Counted from the stretch's first letter, positions 11,798 to 21,237 are shown. The stretch is DNA of 64,000 nt from Roseibium polysiphoniae (GCF_014842925.1 NZ_JACYXJ010000007.1:310001-374000); one strand, 5' to 3'. Notes: generated by a model not told the origin, from the sequence alone. Translations and numbers: made by a program.

Positions 11798-12192
11798 CAG
11801 GTCCGAGCTCTCTGACGCATTCCGAAGCCCTGCAAACCAGTATTGGAAGCAAGTCTTTGGAATAATTAGTGAATTCAGGGTCACAAGGTGATACGGCAGA
11901 ACCGTTCCCCCTAAGCCGCGCCTCAATTAGCACAGGGTTTCGGCGTGTGCAACTTCGCCAAAAGGCGGTTCTTGCGGATTCCGTGGTGTTTTTTGCCAAT
12001 GGCACCCGAAAACCCAGATCATTCAACGTTTAACCGGCTATGCCTTCTTTCGTATCGGTCAGCCGCCGGCAGCCGGAATTGCCGGTCTTGAAATGCGTAA
12101 GGCCGATGGAAGAAAGAGCACTTTCAAAGCCTCAACCTATTCCCCTGACGCCAAGCCTTATGTGCAGGAGGGAAACCGAATGGATCTAGCGG
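11798..12192. other. atp operon upstream region / priA 3' spacer
   Basis: This 395-bp gap separates the tail of priA from atpH, both on the minus strand, so it should contain the atp operon promoter. A short plus-strand frame with a good-looking AGGAGG site at 12165-12170 runs into priA antisense and is not believable as a gene. No RNA gene or clear hairpin terminator was seen. Confidence 0.4.
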
Positions 12193-14391
12193 TCACAGAA
12201 AATGCTGCGGATCGATGTCGACCTGGACCCTCAGTCCCTTGGTGGCCTTGGGCACATTGGCCAGCCAGTGTCTGATATAGCCCTGGAGATCGAACTGGCG
12301 GGGCGCGATCAGAAGCAGGCGGAAGCGATAGCGGCCGCGCACCATTGCCAGCGCAGCCTCTGCCGGGCCCAGAAGCGTGACCGCCCCCTCGTTGGGCGCG
12401 GCCCGGACCAGCGCGCGGGCATATCCTTCCGCTGCCATCTTTTCAGGCCCTGAGATGACAAGCGCTGCAAGACGGCCGAAGGGCGGCAGGCCGGCAGCCC
12501 TGCGTGCTTCAATTTCTGCTGTGTAGAAGGCGTCCCGATCCTGGGACATCAAGGCCTTCAGCACCGGGTGATCCGGCGAATAGGTCTGCAGGAAGCCACG
12601 CCCTCCGCCGGTGACGCGCCCAGCGCGCCCCGTAACCTGCGCTAGGAGCTGGAAGGTCTTTTCCGCTGCACGAGGATCGCCATGGGCGAGCCCCAGATCC
12701 GCATCGATCACCCCGACCAGTTTCATTTTCGGGAAGTTGTGCCCCTTGGCGACAAGCTGTGTGCCAATGACAATATCTGCCCCTCCCTCTTCAACGACCT
12801 TCATCTCCCGGCGCAAACGCTCCGGTCCCCCCGGCAGGTCCGACGACAGGATGAGGGTGCGCGCCTGAGGGAAAAGGCTTTCGACCTCTTCGGCGATTCT
12901 TTCCACACCCGGCCCACAGGCCACGAGAGAATCGGTCGCATTGCATGACGGACAGGTCTTGGGAACCGTTTCCGAGTGACCGCAATGATGGCAGACCAGA
13001 CGGTTCTGGAAGCGGTGCTCGACCAACCAGGCACTGCAGTGAGGACACTGAAACCGATGCCCGCAGGTCCGGCACAGCGTCAGGGGTGCATATCCACGTC
13101 GGTTCAAGAAGAGAAGCGACTGCCCACCATCGGCAAAGGTCTCTTTCATGGCCTCCAGCAGCTCAGGCGCGATCCAACGCCCCCTGTCCGGACCATTGTT
13201 GCGCATGTCGATGGCGCGAAGCTCGGGCAGAGCTGCGCCGGATGCCCGCTCGGGCAGCTCGAACCGGGTGTAGCGTCCAAGGTCCGCATTGACGCGGCTC
13301 TCCACTGAGGGCGTCGCGGAGGCCAGCACCACGGGAAAGCGGGACAGATGGCCGCGAACCACGGCCATATCGCGCGCATTGTAGGGAACCCTGTCGTCCT
13401 GCTTGAAAGCACCATCGTGCTCTTCATCGACGATGATTAGACCGAGATCGACGAACGGCAGAAACAGGGCCGAGCGCGCGCCTATCACGACGCGGACGTC
13501 CCCATTCGCGACGCCGCGCCAGGTCCTGCCCCGCTTTTTCGTCGTGATCTCCGAATGCCATTCGGCAGGATAGGTTCCGAAGCGTTGCTCGAAACGGCGC
13601 AAGAACTGTTCTGTCAGTGCGATCTCGGGCAGAAGAACCAGCGCCTGCTTGCCGCGTCTCAATGCTTCTGCGATGGCCTCAAAATAAACCTCCGTTTTGC
13701 CCGACCCGGTTACCCCATCGATCAGCGAGACAGCCGACCCCTGGTCGAAACTTGCGACCAGCCCGTCAGCGGCCACCTGCTGGGCGGGCATGAGCTTCGT
13801 CTCGGCAAAATCAACCTGAGGCATGGGCGGCGGCGGCGCGGCGGGCAGTGACACCACCTCCAGCACGTCCTGCTGCAACAAGCCGTCAATCACCGAAGCG
13901 CTGACACCGGCCGCATGGGCAAGGCCACTCTTGGTCCAGGCAAGACCTTCCTGCATGGTTTCCAGAACACGCTGGCGGGCAGGCGTCATCCTCTCGGGGG
14001 CCCGGCCCTCCAATTTCCGCACGCCCGGGACCGGCGGTTCTTCCTGAAGCGCCTCTTCCGACCTCAGGACCATGCGCAACACCATGCCCGGCGGCGAAAG
14101 CGTCCAGTTCGCCACCCAATCGACAAACCGGCGCAGCTCGTCATCAAGCGGCCTTGCCTTTTCAAACACGTGGCTGATGAGTTTCAGTTTTTTGGGATTG
14201 ATCGCGGCGTCCGGCTCGCCATCCCAGACAGCGCCGAGCACTTCTCTGGGCCCGAGCGGCACCTTGACGATCGACCCGGGCACAACTGTGACCCCTTGCG
14301 GAACCCGATAGGTGTAAGCCCCGGGCACGGCCACCGGCACCAACACGCTCGCAATCGTTTCCTTCATCGCCGGATCGTCTTCAAACAGCAC
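12193..14391 (-). CDS. priA: Primosomal protein N' (replication restart helicase PriA)
   Basis: PriA recognises stalled forks and reloads the replisome. The 732-residue product has an N-terminal DNA-binding domain (ASVLVPVAVPGAYTYRVP), the helicase P-loop GVTGSGKTEVYF, DEEH box LIIVDEEHDGAFKQ, SATPSVES motif, a zinc region with paired cysteines (CRTCGHRFQCPHC, CHHCGH, CPSC) and motif V/VI DADLGLAHGD...QVTGRAGR. A GTG at 14391 with an upstream GGAAAGAAG is one start; the ATG at 14367 (MKETIASV) is an equally good alternative. It is transcribed toward the atp operon with its own spacing. Confidence 0.93.
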   Translation of the reverse strand: MLFEDDPAMKETIASVLVPVAVPGAYTYRVPQGVTVVPGSIVKVPLGPREVLGAVWDGEPDAAINPKKLKLISHVFEKARPLDDELRRFVDWVANWTLSPPGMVLRMVLRSEEALQEEPPVPGVRKLEGRAPERMTPARQRVLETMQEGLAWTKSGLAHAAGVSASVIDGLLQQDVLEVVSLPAAPPPPMPQVDFAETKLMPAQQVAADGLVASFDQGSAVSLIDGVTGSGKTEVYFEAIAEALRRGKQALVLLPEIALTEQFLRRFEQRFGTYPAEWHSEITTKKRGRTWRGVANGDVRVVIGARSALFLPFVDLGLIIVDEEHDGAFKQDDRVPYNARDMAVVRGHLSRFPVVLASATPSVESRVNADLGRYTRFELPERASGAALPELRAIDMRNNGPDRGRWIAPELLEAMKETFADGGQSLLFLNRRGYAPLTLCRTCGHRFQCPHCSAWLVEHRFQNRLVCHHCGHSETVPKTCPSCNATDSLVACGPGVERIAEEVESLFPQARTLILSSDLPGGPERLRREMKVVEEGGADIVIGTQLVAKGHNFPKMKLVGVIDADLGLAHGDPRAAEKTFQLLAQVTGRAGRVTGGGRGFLQTYSPDHPVLKALMSQDRDAFYTAEIEARRAAGLPPFGRLAALVISGPEKMAAEGYARALVRAAPNEGAVTLLGPAEAALAMVRGRYRFRLLLIAPRQFDLQGYIRHWLANVPKATKGLRVQVDIDPQHFL

Positions 14392-14663
14392 GCGCGTCTT
14401 CTTTCCAATGCCGGTTGCGGTGTCGCACAGAGTGGTCTTCCTCGGTCCCGGTCCGGCGAAACCGCTGATTTCCCGGACAGTCGACCTCCGAATGAGGTAC
14501 GTACCCCAAAAAGAATCCCGTCAAATCGAATCAGGGGTTCTTCTGGACCTCATCCTACGGTAAAGAGACCGGGATCAGAGACTCAATCGCCGTCCGGTTC
14601 AACAATTGAAATACGGTCGGCGGCCCGTGCCTTTAACGGGCACACACCAGGGAGCACAAGCCC

Positions 14664-15317
14664 ATGAAGTTTTTCGTCGACACCGCAGAGACCGCCGAGA
14701 TCCAGGAACTGGCCGCCACCGGCCTGCTTGACGGCGTGACCACCAACCCGTCACTGATCGCCAAATCCGGCCGCGATTTCAAGGAAGTCATCGCCGAGAT
14801 CTGCAAGATCACAGATGGCGATGTCTCCGCAGAGGTCGCTGCAACCGACTATGACGGGATGATGAGCGAAGCCGCCGAACTGGTGAAGATCGCCGACAAT
14901 GTCGTCATCAAGCTGCCGCTTACCCTTGAAGGCCTCAAGGCCTGTAAAGCGCTGACGGAAAAGGGCCACAAGACAAATGTGACCCTCTGCTTCTCCGCCA
15001 ACCAGGCGCTTCTGGCCGCCAAGGCCGGCGCCACCTACGTCTCGCCGTTCATCGGCCGTCTGGACGATATCAACGTCGACGGCATGGAGCTGATCCGCGA
15101 AATCCGCGTGATCTTCGACAACTACGGCTTCGACACCGAAATCCTCGCCGCCTCCATCCGCACAGCGAATCACGTCAAGGAATGTGCGCTGATCGGCGCA
15201 GATGTCGCGACTGTTCCGCCGGCAACACTCAAGGGTCTGGTCAAGCACCCGCTGACCGAGAAGGGCCTTGAAGCCTTCCTGTCAGATTGGGCGAAGACCG
15301 GCCAGAAGATCGTCTAA
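14664..15317 (+). CDS. fsa: Fructose-6-phosphate aldolase / transaldolase-like protein
   Basis: The 217-residue protein belongs to the short transaldolase family (FSA/TalC type): [16 protein letters not shown], the [13 protein letters not shown] motif, Schiff-base lysine in VIKLPLT (about K83) and the segment [20 protein letters not shown] with SPFIGRLDD. Such enzymes interconvert fructose 6-phosphate with dihydroxyacetone and glyceraldehyde 3-phosphate, or act as transaldolases in the pentose phosphate pathway; sequence alone does not settle which. It has an AGGGAGCACA ribosome site and its own terminator, divergent from priA. Confidence 0.9.
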   Translation: MKFFVDTAETAEIQELAATGLLDGVTTNPSLIAKSGRDFKEVIAEICKITDGDVSAEVAATDYDGMMSEAAELVKIADNVVIKLPLTLEGLKACKALTEKGHKTNVTLCFSANQALLAAKAGATYVSPFIGRLDDINVDGMELIREIRVIFDNYGFDTEILAASIRTANHVKECALIGADVATVPPATLKGLVKHPLTEKGLEAFLSDWAKTGQKIV

Positions 15318-15341
15318 AGATCTTCTCGCAAACGAGACCAG

Positions 15342-15372
15342 CGGCCCGGCATTTGTCGGGCCGTTTTGTTTT
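15342..15372 (+). terminator. Terminator after fsa
   Basis: CGGCCCG pairs with CGGGCCG across an 8-nt loop and is followed by TTTTGTTTT, 25 bp after the stop. Confidence 0.85.
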
Positions 15373-15419
15373 GCTCACCGATTAACCGATCGATGACTTG
15401 CGCGCAGTAGAGTGGCTGC

Positions 15420-16376
15420 ATGTCCTCATCTGCCGCAGCCACCTCCCTCCTTGTCATCGCCGCGCCTGATCTCAATGCGCGGGTCAGGCAATGGCTGGAC
15501 CATCTTTCTGACGAGAGACGGCTGGCTGACAAAACCCTGATCGCCTACGAGCGCGACATTCGTCAGTTCCTGCGCTTCCTCACCGATCATCTGGGAGCTC
15601 CTCCGCGCCTTGCCGATCTGCGCGACCTGAAGCCAGCCGACTTCAGAGGCTTTATGGCCCGGCGCCGGCGCGATGGTGCCCAAAGCCGGTCCTTGGCGCG
15701 TGGCATGGCCGGCATCCGGTCCTTTCTCAAGTTTCTGGAAAAGCGCGGCGAAGTAAACGCGGCCGCTTCAGATGCAATTCGCCCGCCGCGCCAGGCCCGA
15801 TCCCTGCCCAAGCCGGTCGCCGTGCGCGATGCGGCTGATGTCATCAGCGGCGACCTTGCCATGGAAACAGAAGCCTGGGTCGAAGCGCGCAACGCGGCTG
15901 TACTAACGCTTCTGTATGGTTGTGGCCTGCGCATCAGCGAAGCCTTGTCCCTGACCGGCCGCACGGCGCCGAAAAAGGGCGCAAAAAGCATGCGGATCAT
16001 CGGCAAGGGCGGCAAGGAGAGGATCGTGCCGATCCTGCCAGTCGTTACCGAAGCGATCGAGACTTATCTAAAGCTCTGTCCTCACGCGGTCACAGCGAAC
16101 AGTCCGCTTTTTCGGGGCGTGCGTGGCGGGCCGCTCAATCCGAGGGCCGTTCAACTCGCGATGGAGAAGCTCCGCGGCGTCCTCGGCCTGCCCGACAGCG
16201 CCACGCCGCACGCGCTGCGCCATTCCTTCGCAACCCACTTGCTTGCCGGCGGTGGCGACCTTCGTACGATCCAGGAGCTTCTGGGCCACGCCAGCCTCTC
16301 AAGCACCCAGGTCTATACAGAAATCGACGCAACGCGCCTGCTTGAAGCCTACGACAAGGCCCACCCTCGCAGATAG
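15420..16376 (+). CDS. xerC: Tyrosine recombinase XerC
   Basis: XerC, with XerD, resolves chromosome dimers at dif. The 318-residue protein has the SAM-like core-binding domain (about 20-115, LSDERRLADKTLIAYERDI) and the catalytic domain with the first arginine in LLYGCGLRISEAL, lysine-containing KGGKERIVPI, HALRHSFATHLL box, LLGHASLSSTQVYTEID with the nucleophilic tyrosine. Position beside priA and fsa, high GC and lack of neighbouring phage genes argue for the housekeeping enzyme rather than an integrase. No dif-like site was recognised in the window. Confidence 0.86.
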   Translation: MSSSAAATSLLVIAAPDLNARVRQWLDHLSDERRLADKTLIAYERDIRQFLRFLTDHLGAPPRLADLRDLKPADFRGFMARRRRDGAQSRSLARGMAGIRSFLKFLEKRGEVNAAASDAIRPPRQARSLPKPVAVRDAADVISGDLAMETEAWVEARNAAVLTLLYGCGLRISEALSLTGRTAPKKGAKSMRIIGKGGKERIVPILPVVTEAIETYLKLCPHAVTANSPLFRGVRGGPLNPRAVQLAMEKLRGVLGLPDSATPHALRHSFATHLLAGGGDLRTIQELLGHASLSSTQVYTEIDATRLLEAYDKAHPRR

Positions 16377-16568
16377 ATGCAAAGCCGGGCAAAAAAACGC
16401 ACAGAGGGCACCTTTTCTGCGCTTTGGGGGGGTGCATTCTGCGAAAATGTTGATAGGGTCGCGCCTTCCTGGCACGCCCCTCGCGCGCCGTGCCCTTAGC
16501 TGCTGCCCTTTGTCTATGGCCTCGATGCCATTTTCATAGAGCGGCCAAGAACAGACAAAGGAGACAAC

Positions 16569-16796
16569 TTGCAAGTCCTCGTACGAGACAACAATGTCGA
16601 CCAAGCCCTTCGCGTTCTGAAGAAGAAGCTCCAGCGTGAAGGCGTCTTCCGTGAAATGAAGACACGCCGTGCCTACGAAAAGCCATCCGAAAAGCGTGCC
16701 CGCGAAAAGGGCGAAGCTGTCCGCCGCGCCCGCAAGGCTGCGCGCAAGCTCGCTCAGCGCGAAGGTTTGGTCCCGGGCGCACGCGCCAAGCGCTAA
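16569..16796 (+). CDS. rpsU: 30S ribosomal protein S21
   Basis: S21 is a small basic protein of the 30S platform that helps mRNA binding. The 75-residue product reads [20 protein letters not shown] and ends in a lysine/arginine-rich helix, the standard family form. The start is TTG at 16569, preceded by AAAGGAGAC at 16557-16565; no ATG start is available that keeps the conserved N-terminus. A strong hairpin follows at 16840. Confidence 0.95.
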   Translation: MQVLVRDNNVDQALRVLKKKLQREGVFREMKTRRAYEKPSEKRAREKGEAVRRARKAARKLAQREGLVPGARAKR

Positions 16797-16839
16797 GGTG
16801 CCCCGACTGGCCCAGCGCCTGTTGTGAGACATTCGATCG

Positions 16840-16874
16840 GGTTCCACGCTAGAGGCAAGCGCCTTCGTGGAACC
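16840..16874 (+). terminator. Hairpin downstream of rpsU
   Basis: GGTTCCACG pairs perfectly with CGTGGAACC, with an inner AGGC/GCCT pairing. It is 43 bp after the rpsU stop. There is no T-run, so termination is only a possibility; mRNA stabilisation is the alternative. Confidence 0.4.
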
Positions 16875-16975
16875 GGTCGCACCCTCCCCAAGCAGCATCA
16901 CTCTAGCAGCATCGTCCAGGCGTTAACGTTTCCCTAACGCTTTGAGAACAGGCTCTCCGCCAAGGAGATGCGATC

Positions 16976-17386
16976 GTGCGCTTGCTGGCTGTTCTTCTGC
17001 CTTTCATTTCCGCTTTTTTCCTGTTCGGCGCTTCCGCTGAAGCCCGGATCTATTGCCCGTTGCCGGAACATGGCATCTGGGTCAATCCCGACGCTGCAGC
17101 CAAAGAACTGATCCGCCTCGAAGTCGAGACGAAATGCCAGGATGACCAGGTGTTCGCGCGCATTCGGGCTTTCACGAAATGCACGCCCCGCGATTGCAAG
17201 TGGGGCTGGACCAAGGCAGAGCTTCGCGATGGAGGTGGGCTCCGGGTCCTGCTCATCGGTTTTCTCAGCAGCAAGATCATTGATGTCCGGAAGATTGGCG
17301 AGAACCTCGACGCTTTCGTCACCAACATCACGAATGACGGCTCCCAGCCCGAGCGGCTCAAGTCCTATTCCCTGAAACGGCTCTGA
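16976..17386 (+). CDS. Exported protein of unknown function
   Basis: The 136-residue product begins at a GTG with AAGGAG at 16962-16967. It has a clear signal peptide (LLAVLLPFISAFFLFGASAEA, cleavage near residue 23), then a compact soluble domain with four cysteines, including CTPRDCKWGW, which could form two disulfides in the periplasm. The family was not recognised. It stands alone between rpsU and the flavoprotein gene, in normal high-GC context. Confidence 0.7.
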   Translation: MRLLAVLLPFISAFFLFGASAEARIYCPLPEHGIWVNPDAAAKELIRLEVETKCQDDQVFARIRAFTKCTPRDCKWGWTKAELRDGGGLRVLLIGFLSSKIIDVRKIGENLDAFVTNITNDGSQPERLKSYSLKRL

Positions 17387-17572
17387 GGACCGTCACCCTG
17401 CAGTGACCACCTGCCTGGTTTGCGCCTCAGTCGCTGCCGGTCGCAATTGACTTTGCTTGATGTCGCAGCCAGCCTCGCATGGAAGACGGAAAAGCGACAC
17501 GCTGACTGGCGTGCCCGACCAACCTGACTGCCTTTTCAAGCTATCTTGCCGAACCATTGGGGACCGTGACTT

Positions 17573-18778
17573 TTGAGCAATCCAGCAGATGGCAGTCGCC
17601 ATAATCCGCTTTTTGACCCATTGACGCTGCCGTGCGGCCTGACCTTGAAGAACCGGATTGCAAAGTCCGCGATGTCGGATTCCCTCGGCGACGGAACCGG
17701 ACATCCAACCAGCGCCCAGGCGCGGCTTTACAAACGCTGGGCCGAAGGTGGCGTCGGGCTCTCCATTATCGGCGAGGTTCAAGTCGATCCCGGCTTTGCC
17801 GAAAAACCGGGAAATCTTGTTCTCGACAGCAACGCCAAGCTTGAACGATTTGCCGAGTTGGCGGAGCACGGCGCAGGCGACGGGATGCAGCTCTGGCCAC
17901 AGTTGGGCCAGGCCGGCGCCATGGCCTATCCCCCGATCAGTCAGCCAAAGGGGCCGAGCGGCCTGAACCTGCCCGGTCTCACCTGCGCTGAACTGAGTCT
18001 TGAGGAAATCAGGGCTTTGCCAGCGCAATATGCTGCGACTGCGCGCCTGGCTCAGAAGGCGAATTTCGGCGGCGTCCAGATCCATGCCGCTCATGGGTTC
18101 CTGCTCAGCCAGTTTCTATCCCCGCTCTTCAACCGGCGAACGGATGACTATGGTGGCGCTGTCTCTCACCGCATGAAGCTTCTGCTGGAGTGTATCGACG
18201 CTGTCCGGACTGCCGTCGGACCTGGTTTTCCGGTCGCCGTGAAGCTCAACTCGTCCGATCAGCTGGAAGGCGGATTTCAGGAGGCGGACGCCCTGGCTGT
18301 CGTCAGAGCCCTCGAGAAGACCAGCATCGATCTGATCGACATCAGCGGCGGGACCTATTTTCCGGGCGCAAAATCAGCCTCCGACAGTGGCGGCAAGGGG
18401 CCGTATTTTATCGATTTTGCGCGCGCTGCCCGCAAGGAAACCACCAAGCCACTGATGCTCACAGGCGGTTTCAAAACCCTCGCGCAGGCCGAAGAAGCTG
18501 TTTCAAGCGGAACCGTCGATGTTGTAGGCCTCGCCCGCGCCTTGATTGTTGATCCTGACTTGCCGAATACCTGGAAGGGCGACAAGGCACGGGATCCTCA
18601 ATTTCCGCGGTTCTCAAATCCGCCAGAAGGCGGCGTAACGGCCTGGTACACAATGCGTTTGACCCAGATCGCAAATGACGAAGCCATGTCTGAAGGCGGG
18701 GATCTGGATGAGGCGTTGCGGTCTTACGACCAGCGGGACAGGGAACGCACGGCCGCCTGGCTGCAGCATTTTCAGTAG
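17573..18778 (+). CDS. NADH:flavin oxidoreductase, Old Yellow Enzyme family
   Basis: The 401-residue TIM-barrel flavoprotein starts NPLFDPLTLPCGLTLKNRIA and shows the family segments GGVQIHAAHGFLLSQFLSPL (active-site histidines), NRRTDDYGG, VAVKLNSSDQ and LTGGFKTLAQAEEAV...DVVGLARALIVDPDLP (FMN phosphate loop). OYE enzymes reduce activated alkenes or related electrophiles with NAD(P)H. The start is probably the TTG at 17573, since the conserved N-terminus leaves no ATG option. The natural substrate cannot be named. No operon partner is evident. Confidence 0.88.
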   Translation: MSNPADGSRHNPLFDPLTLPCGLTLKNRIAKSAMSDSLGDGTGHPTSAQARLYKRWAEGGVGLSIIGEVQVDPGFAEKPGNLVLDSNAKLERFAELAEHGAGDGMQLWPQLGQAGAMAYPPISQPKGPSGLNLPGLTCAELSLEEIRALPAQYAATARLAQKANFGGVQIHAAHGFLLSQFLSPLFNRRTDDYGGAVSHRMKLLLECIDAVRTAVGPGFPVAVKLNSSDQLEGGFQEADALAVVRALEKTSIDLIDISGGTYFPGAKSASDSGGKGPYFIDFARAARKETTKPLMLTGGFKTLAQAEEAVSSGTVDVVGLARALIVDPDLPNTWKGDKARDPQFPRFSNPPEGGVTAWYTMRLTQIANDEAMSEGGDLDEALRSYDQRDRERTAAWLQHFQ

Positions 18779-18895
18779 GCCGCCTTCAAGCAAGAAGGAC
18801 CGCGAGACCGTCTTCCCCTTGCACTTTTCAGCGTTTCGCCTAACCTCACGTTAGCCGCACTACGGTGTGCGGTGCTCACTCGATGGAGGTGACCC

Positions 18896-19120
18896 ATGCG
18901 TGGCCTTAAAACAAGTGTTGCAGCTCTCGCCCTTACCGCATTCGCCGTTTCTCCGGCGCTGGCCTGTGAGTGGTCGAAGTCCGCCAAAGCCAAGACCAAA
19001 ATGACCGTTGCCCAGACGACCGAAGTTCCCGAGGTTGCCATCGCGACCAACGATCTGCCGGTTGAGGTCACACGCAACATAACGGTCATTCCGAAGCTGA
19101 AGAGCGGCGCCGCCAAGTAG
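18896..19120 (+). CDS. Small exported protein of unknown function
   Basis: This 74-residue product has a signal peptide (TSVAALALTAFAVSPALA, cleavage near residue 23) and a mature part of about 50 residues with a lysine-rich start (EWSKSAKAKTKM). A GATGGAGGTGA site at 18883-18893 precedes the ATG. One cysteine lies directly after the probable cleavage site, but the preceding residues do not make a convincing lipobox. The family was not recognised. Confidence 0.6.
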   Translation: MRGLKTSVAALALTAFAVSPALACEWSKSAKAKTKMTVAQTTEVPEVAIATNDLPVEVTRNITVIPKLKSGAAK

Positions 19121-19182
19121 CGGAACGCCTGCGTGGTTCGGACCTGTTTGCTTCGGGTTTGCTTGCTTCTACTGAGCTTTCT

Positions 19183-19830
19183 TCAAGGCGCCGGTTTGGC
19201 CTTCACGCGATCAGTCTGGCCCTCATGCCGGTACTCGCTTAGTCCCTGACGCAATATCTGCGCGGCTGAGCTGACGAACAATGTTGCCATGAGCGCTGCG
19301 ACGATCAGGTCAGGCCATGCGGTCGAGGTCGCCCAGACCGCGAGGGCTGCCAGCATCACGGCGACATTTCCGATGGCATCGTTGCGCGAGCAGAGCCAGA
19401 CGGAGCGGACATTCGCATCGCCATCCTTGTATTTCATCAACAGCAGCACGCTGGCGATGTTGGCTGCCAGCGCCAGAAAACCGATCGCGCCCATCACGCC
19501 TGCTTCGGGCACGCCGAGGACGAGCAGCTGGTAGAGCGTCGATCCTGCGACCCACAGCCCCATGAGCAAAAGGCTGAAGCCCTTGGCGAGAGCTGCCGTA
19601 GCCCGGACCTTCAAGGATGCGCCGATGACGGCCAGCGAAATGCCATAGGTGACGGCATCGCCGAAAAAATCGAGCGCATCGGCCTGCAAGGCCTTCGACC
19701 CGGCAGCATGGCCGGCGATCATCTCCACCACAAACATGCCCCCGTTCAGGGCGATCACAATCCAGAGGCGGCGCTTGTAGTCCGTCGACAGGCCATCGAA
19801 CGTCGCCTTATTGTCACAACAGGAACCCAT
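19183..19830 (-). CDS. CDF-family cation transporter
   Basis: The 215-residue protein has the cation-diffusion-facilitator transmembrane core: LWIVIALNGGMFVVEMIAG, QADALDFFGDAVTYGISL (metal-site aspartates), then two further helix pairs and SRNDAIGNVAVMLAALAV, the second metal-site helix. The cytoplasmic C-terminal domain of many CDFs is missing, giving a DmeF/CzcD-like short form. It should export Zn, Cd, Co or similar by proton exchange. MGSCCDNKATFDG at 19830 is the likely start, with a CC pair near the N-terminus that may touch metal. It is divergent from a MerR regulator across a MerR-type promoter. Confidence 0.85.
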   Translation of the reverse strand: MGSCCDNKATFDGLSTDYKRRLWIVIALNGGMFVVEMIAGHAAGSKALQADALDFFGDAVTYGISLAVIGASLKVRATAALAKGFSLLLMGLWVAGSTLYQLLVLGVPEAGVMGAIGFLALAANIASVLLLMKYKDGDANVRSVWLCSRNDAIGNVAVMLAALAVWATSTAWPDLIVAALMATLFVSSAAQILRQGLSEYRHEGQTDRVKAKPAP

Positions 19831-19871
19831 CAGGTTCTCCTCAAGATCTCGAAATTGCGGCTTCGATACCT

Positions 19872-19902
19872 TATGTACTTCCTCTAGTGACTGGAGGTTC
19901 AA
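19872..19902 (-). promoter_or_regulatory. MerR-type promoter/operator of the cation exporter
   Basis: On the minus strand, TTGAAC (19902-19897) and TACATA (19877-19872) are separated by exactly 19 bp, the over-long spacer that MerR-family activators correct. The spacer holds the dyad CCTCCAGTCACTAGAGG (19881-19897), symmetric apart from its centre and one pair. This strongly predicts metal-dependent activation of the CDF gene by the divergent MerR protein. Confidence 0.78.
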
Positions 19903-19910
19903 GAGGCAGC

Positions 19911-20330
19911 ATGACTTTTTCTATCGGAGATTTGTCCCGGCAAGCCGGCGTGAAGGTCACCACCATTCGCTACTACGAGCAGGAAGGCCTGATTTCCGCC
20001 CCCCTTCGCACCGACGGCAACCAGCGCCGTTTCGGCGAGAAAGATCTCAAAAGGCTGCGTTTTATCAAACATGGCCGAGATCTCGGTTTGCCCATGAGCG
20101 CCATACGCGAACTTTTGGACCTAAGCGGCCATCCGGATCAGCCTTGCGACCAGGCCGACAGAATTGCGCGAGACCAGCTGCTATCGGTGCGCGACCGGAT
20201 TTCCCAGCTGCGCCGACTGGAGGCGGAACTTGAACGCATTGCCAACAGTTGCAGCGGCGACCACACGGTCGCCGACTGCGACGTCCTGAAGGCCTTCGGG
20301 GATCATGGTCAGTGCAAGGGAGAGCATTGA
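19911..20330 (+). CDS. MerR-family metal-responsive regulator
   Basis: The 139-residue regulator begins MTFSIGDLSRQAGVKVTTIR, the MerR winged helix-turn-helix, followed by YYEQEGLI and the dimer helix LSVRDRISQLRRLEAELERI. The C-terminal tail contains SCSGDHTVADCDVL and HGQC, so cysteines and histidines are available for metal binding, plus C153-like CDQ at the start of the dimer helix. This is the CadR/ZntR/PbrR-like layout. The ATG at 19911 is chosen over an in-frame upstream start because the latter would sit inside the operator. Metal specificity is not decidable by eye. Confidence 0.88.
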   Translation: MTFSIGDLSRQAGVKVTTIRYYEQEGLISAPLRTDGNQRRFGEKDLKRLRFIKHGRDLGLPMSAIRELLDLSGHPDQPCDQADRIARDQLLSVRDRISQLRRLEAELERIANSCSGDHTVADCDVLKAFGDHGQCKGEH

Positions 20331-20349
20331 GCATGCGCCCGGCCGTCAT

Positions 20350-21237
20350 TCAGTCCTCTTCCAGAATGAACTCCAGCAGCAGCCTCACCAGGCTGCTGCG
20401 GCGGCTGGAGGCAGGCCAGACGGCGTAGATGTTGAAAGTCGGCAGCGTCCAGTCCGGCAGGACCTTGACCAGTCTGCCGGCCGCCAGATCCTCCTCAATT
20501 TCACTCAAGGGCAATTTCTGAATGCCCAGTCCGGCGAGCACGGCCGACCGGGCTCCGCCGACGGAATTGACCACAACACGCGATTGCTCTGGCTGCACGG
20601 TGATTTCTTCCGCTCCCCTTTTGAGAAGAAACTTCTCCGGCAGCATGTCCATCAGCACAAAATTGCAATGGGCAAGATCCTCGGGCGTGACCGGTTTCTT
20701 GATGGTCTCGAGGTAAGACGGCGCTGCGACCAGGGTGCGCTCGAAGGTTCCGATCTTGCGGCTTCTCAGGCTGCTGTTGGACATAAGGCCGAGGCGGATC
20801 GCCATATCGTAGCCTTCGGCGACCAGGTTGACCTGCTTGTCGTTGCCGTGAAGGGTCACCGCAACATTCGGGTGGCGACGCGCAAAGCGCCAAACTGCCG
20901 CTTCCTGCGGACTTCCCACCAGAAAGGCGGGAGCCGTCAACCGAAGCGCGCCCGTCGGCCCGCCGCTCACGTCAGCGATGGCGTCCAGTCCTTCTTCGGC
21001 CGCCGCCACCATGCGGTTGGCCGATGCCAGCAGCCTCTCGCCATCGCCGGTCAGGGACAGGGCCCGGGTCGAGCGGTGAAACAACGAGACGCCATGGCGG
21101 GTCTCCAGGCCTTTCACATGATGGCTGACCACCGAGGTCGACAATCGAAGCGCCCGGCTCGCTGCGCTGAAGCTGCCAGCCTCAGCAACCTTGGCAAAGA
21201 TGGCGAGCGCGCGAAGGTCGTCGATCATGGAAGTCAT
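20350..21237 (-). CDS. LysR-family transcriptional regulator
   Basis: The 295-residue protein has the LysR N-terminal helix-turn-helix (LAIFAKVAEAGSFSAASRAL...LSTSVVSHHVKGLE, about 8-65) and a C-terminal effector domain (about 90-290) with VNLVAEGYDMAIRLG, typical of this family. It is divergent from the MsrQ-like/reductase/SnoaL genes, which it probably regulates. An alternative ATG three codons in (21228) is possible. Confidence 0.9.
   Translation of the reverse strand: MTSMIDDLRALAIFAKVAEAGSFSAASRALRLSTSVVSHHVKGLETRHGVSLFHRSTRALSLTGDGERLLASANRMVAAAEEGLDAIADVSGGPTGALRLTAPAFLVGSPQEAAVWRFARRHPNVAVTLHGNDKQVNLVAEGYDMAIRLGLMSNSSLRSRKIGTFERTLVAAPSYLETIKKPVTPEDLAHCNFVLMDMLPEKFLLKRGAEEITVQPEQSRVVVNSVGGARSAVLAGLGIQKLPLSEIEEDLAAGRLVKVLPDWTLPTFNIYAVWPASSRRSSLVRLLLEFILEED

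Noticed and set aside
12093..12275. 60-codon plus-strand frame with an AGGAGG site before 12180
   Set aside because: It runs into the 3' end of priA in antisense, and the peptide is low-complexity; the ribosome-like site is probably chance.
15420..16376. Possible integrase marking a mobile element
   Set aside because: The tyrosine recombinase is XerC-like in length and context, at normal GC, with no nearby att or phage genes.
16299..16901. 200-codon minus-strand frame across rpsU
   Set aside because: Overlaps rpsU, an essential conserved gene, and has no family resemblance.
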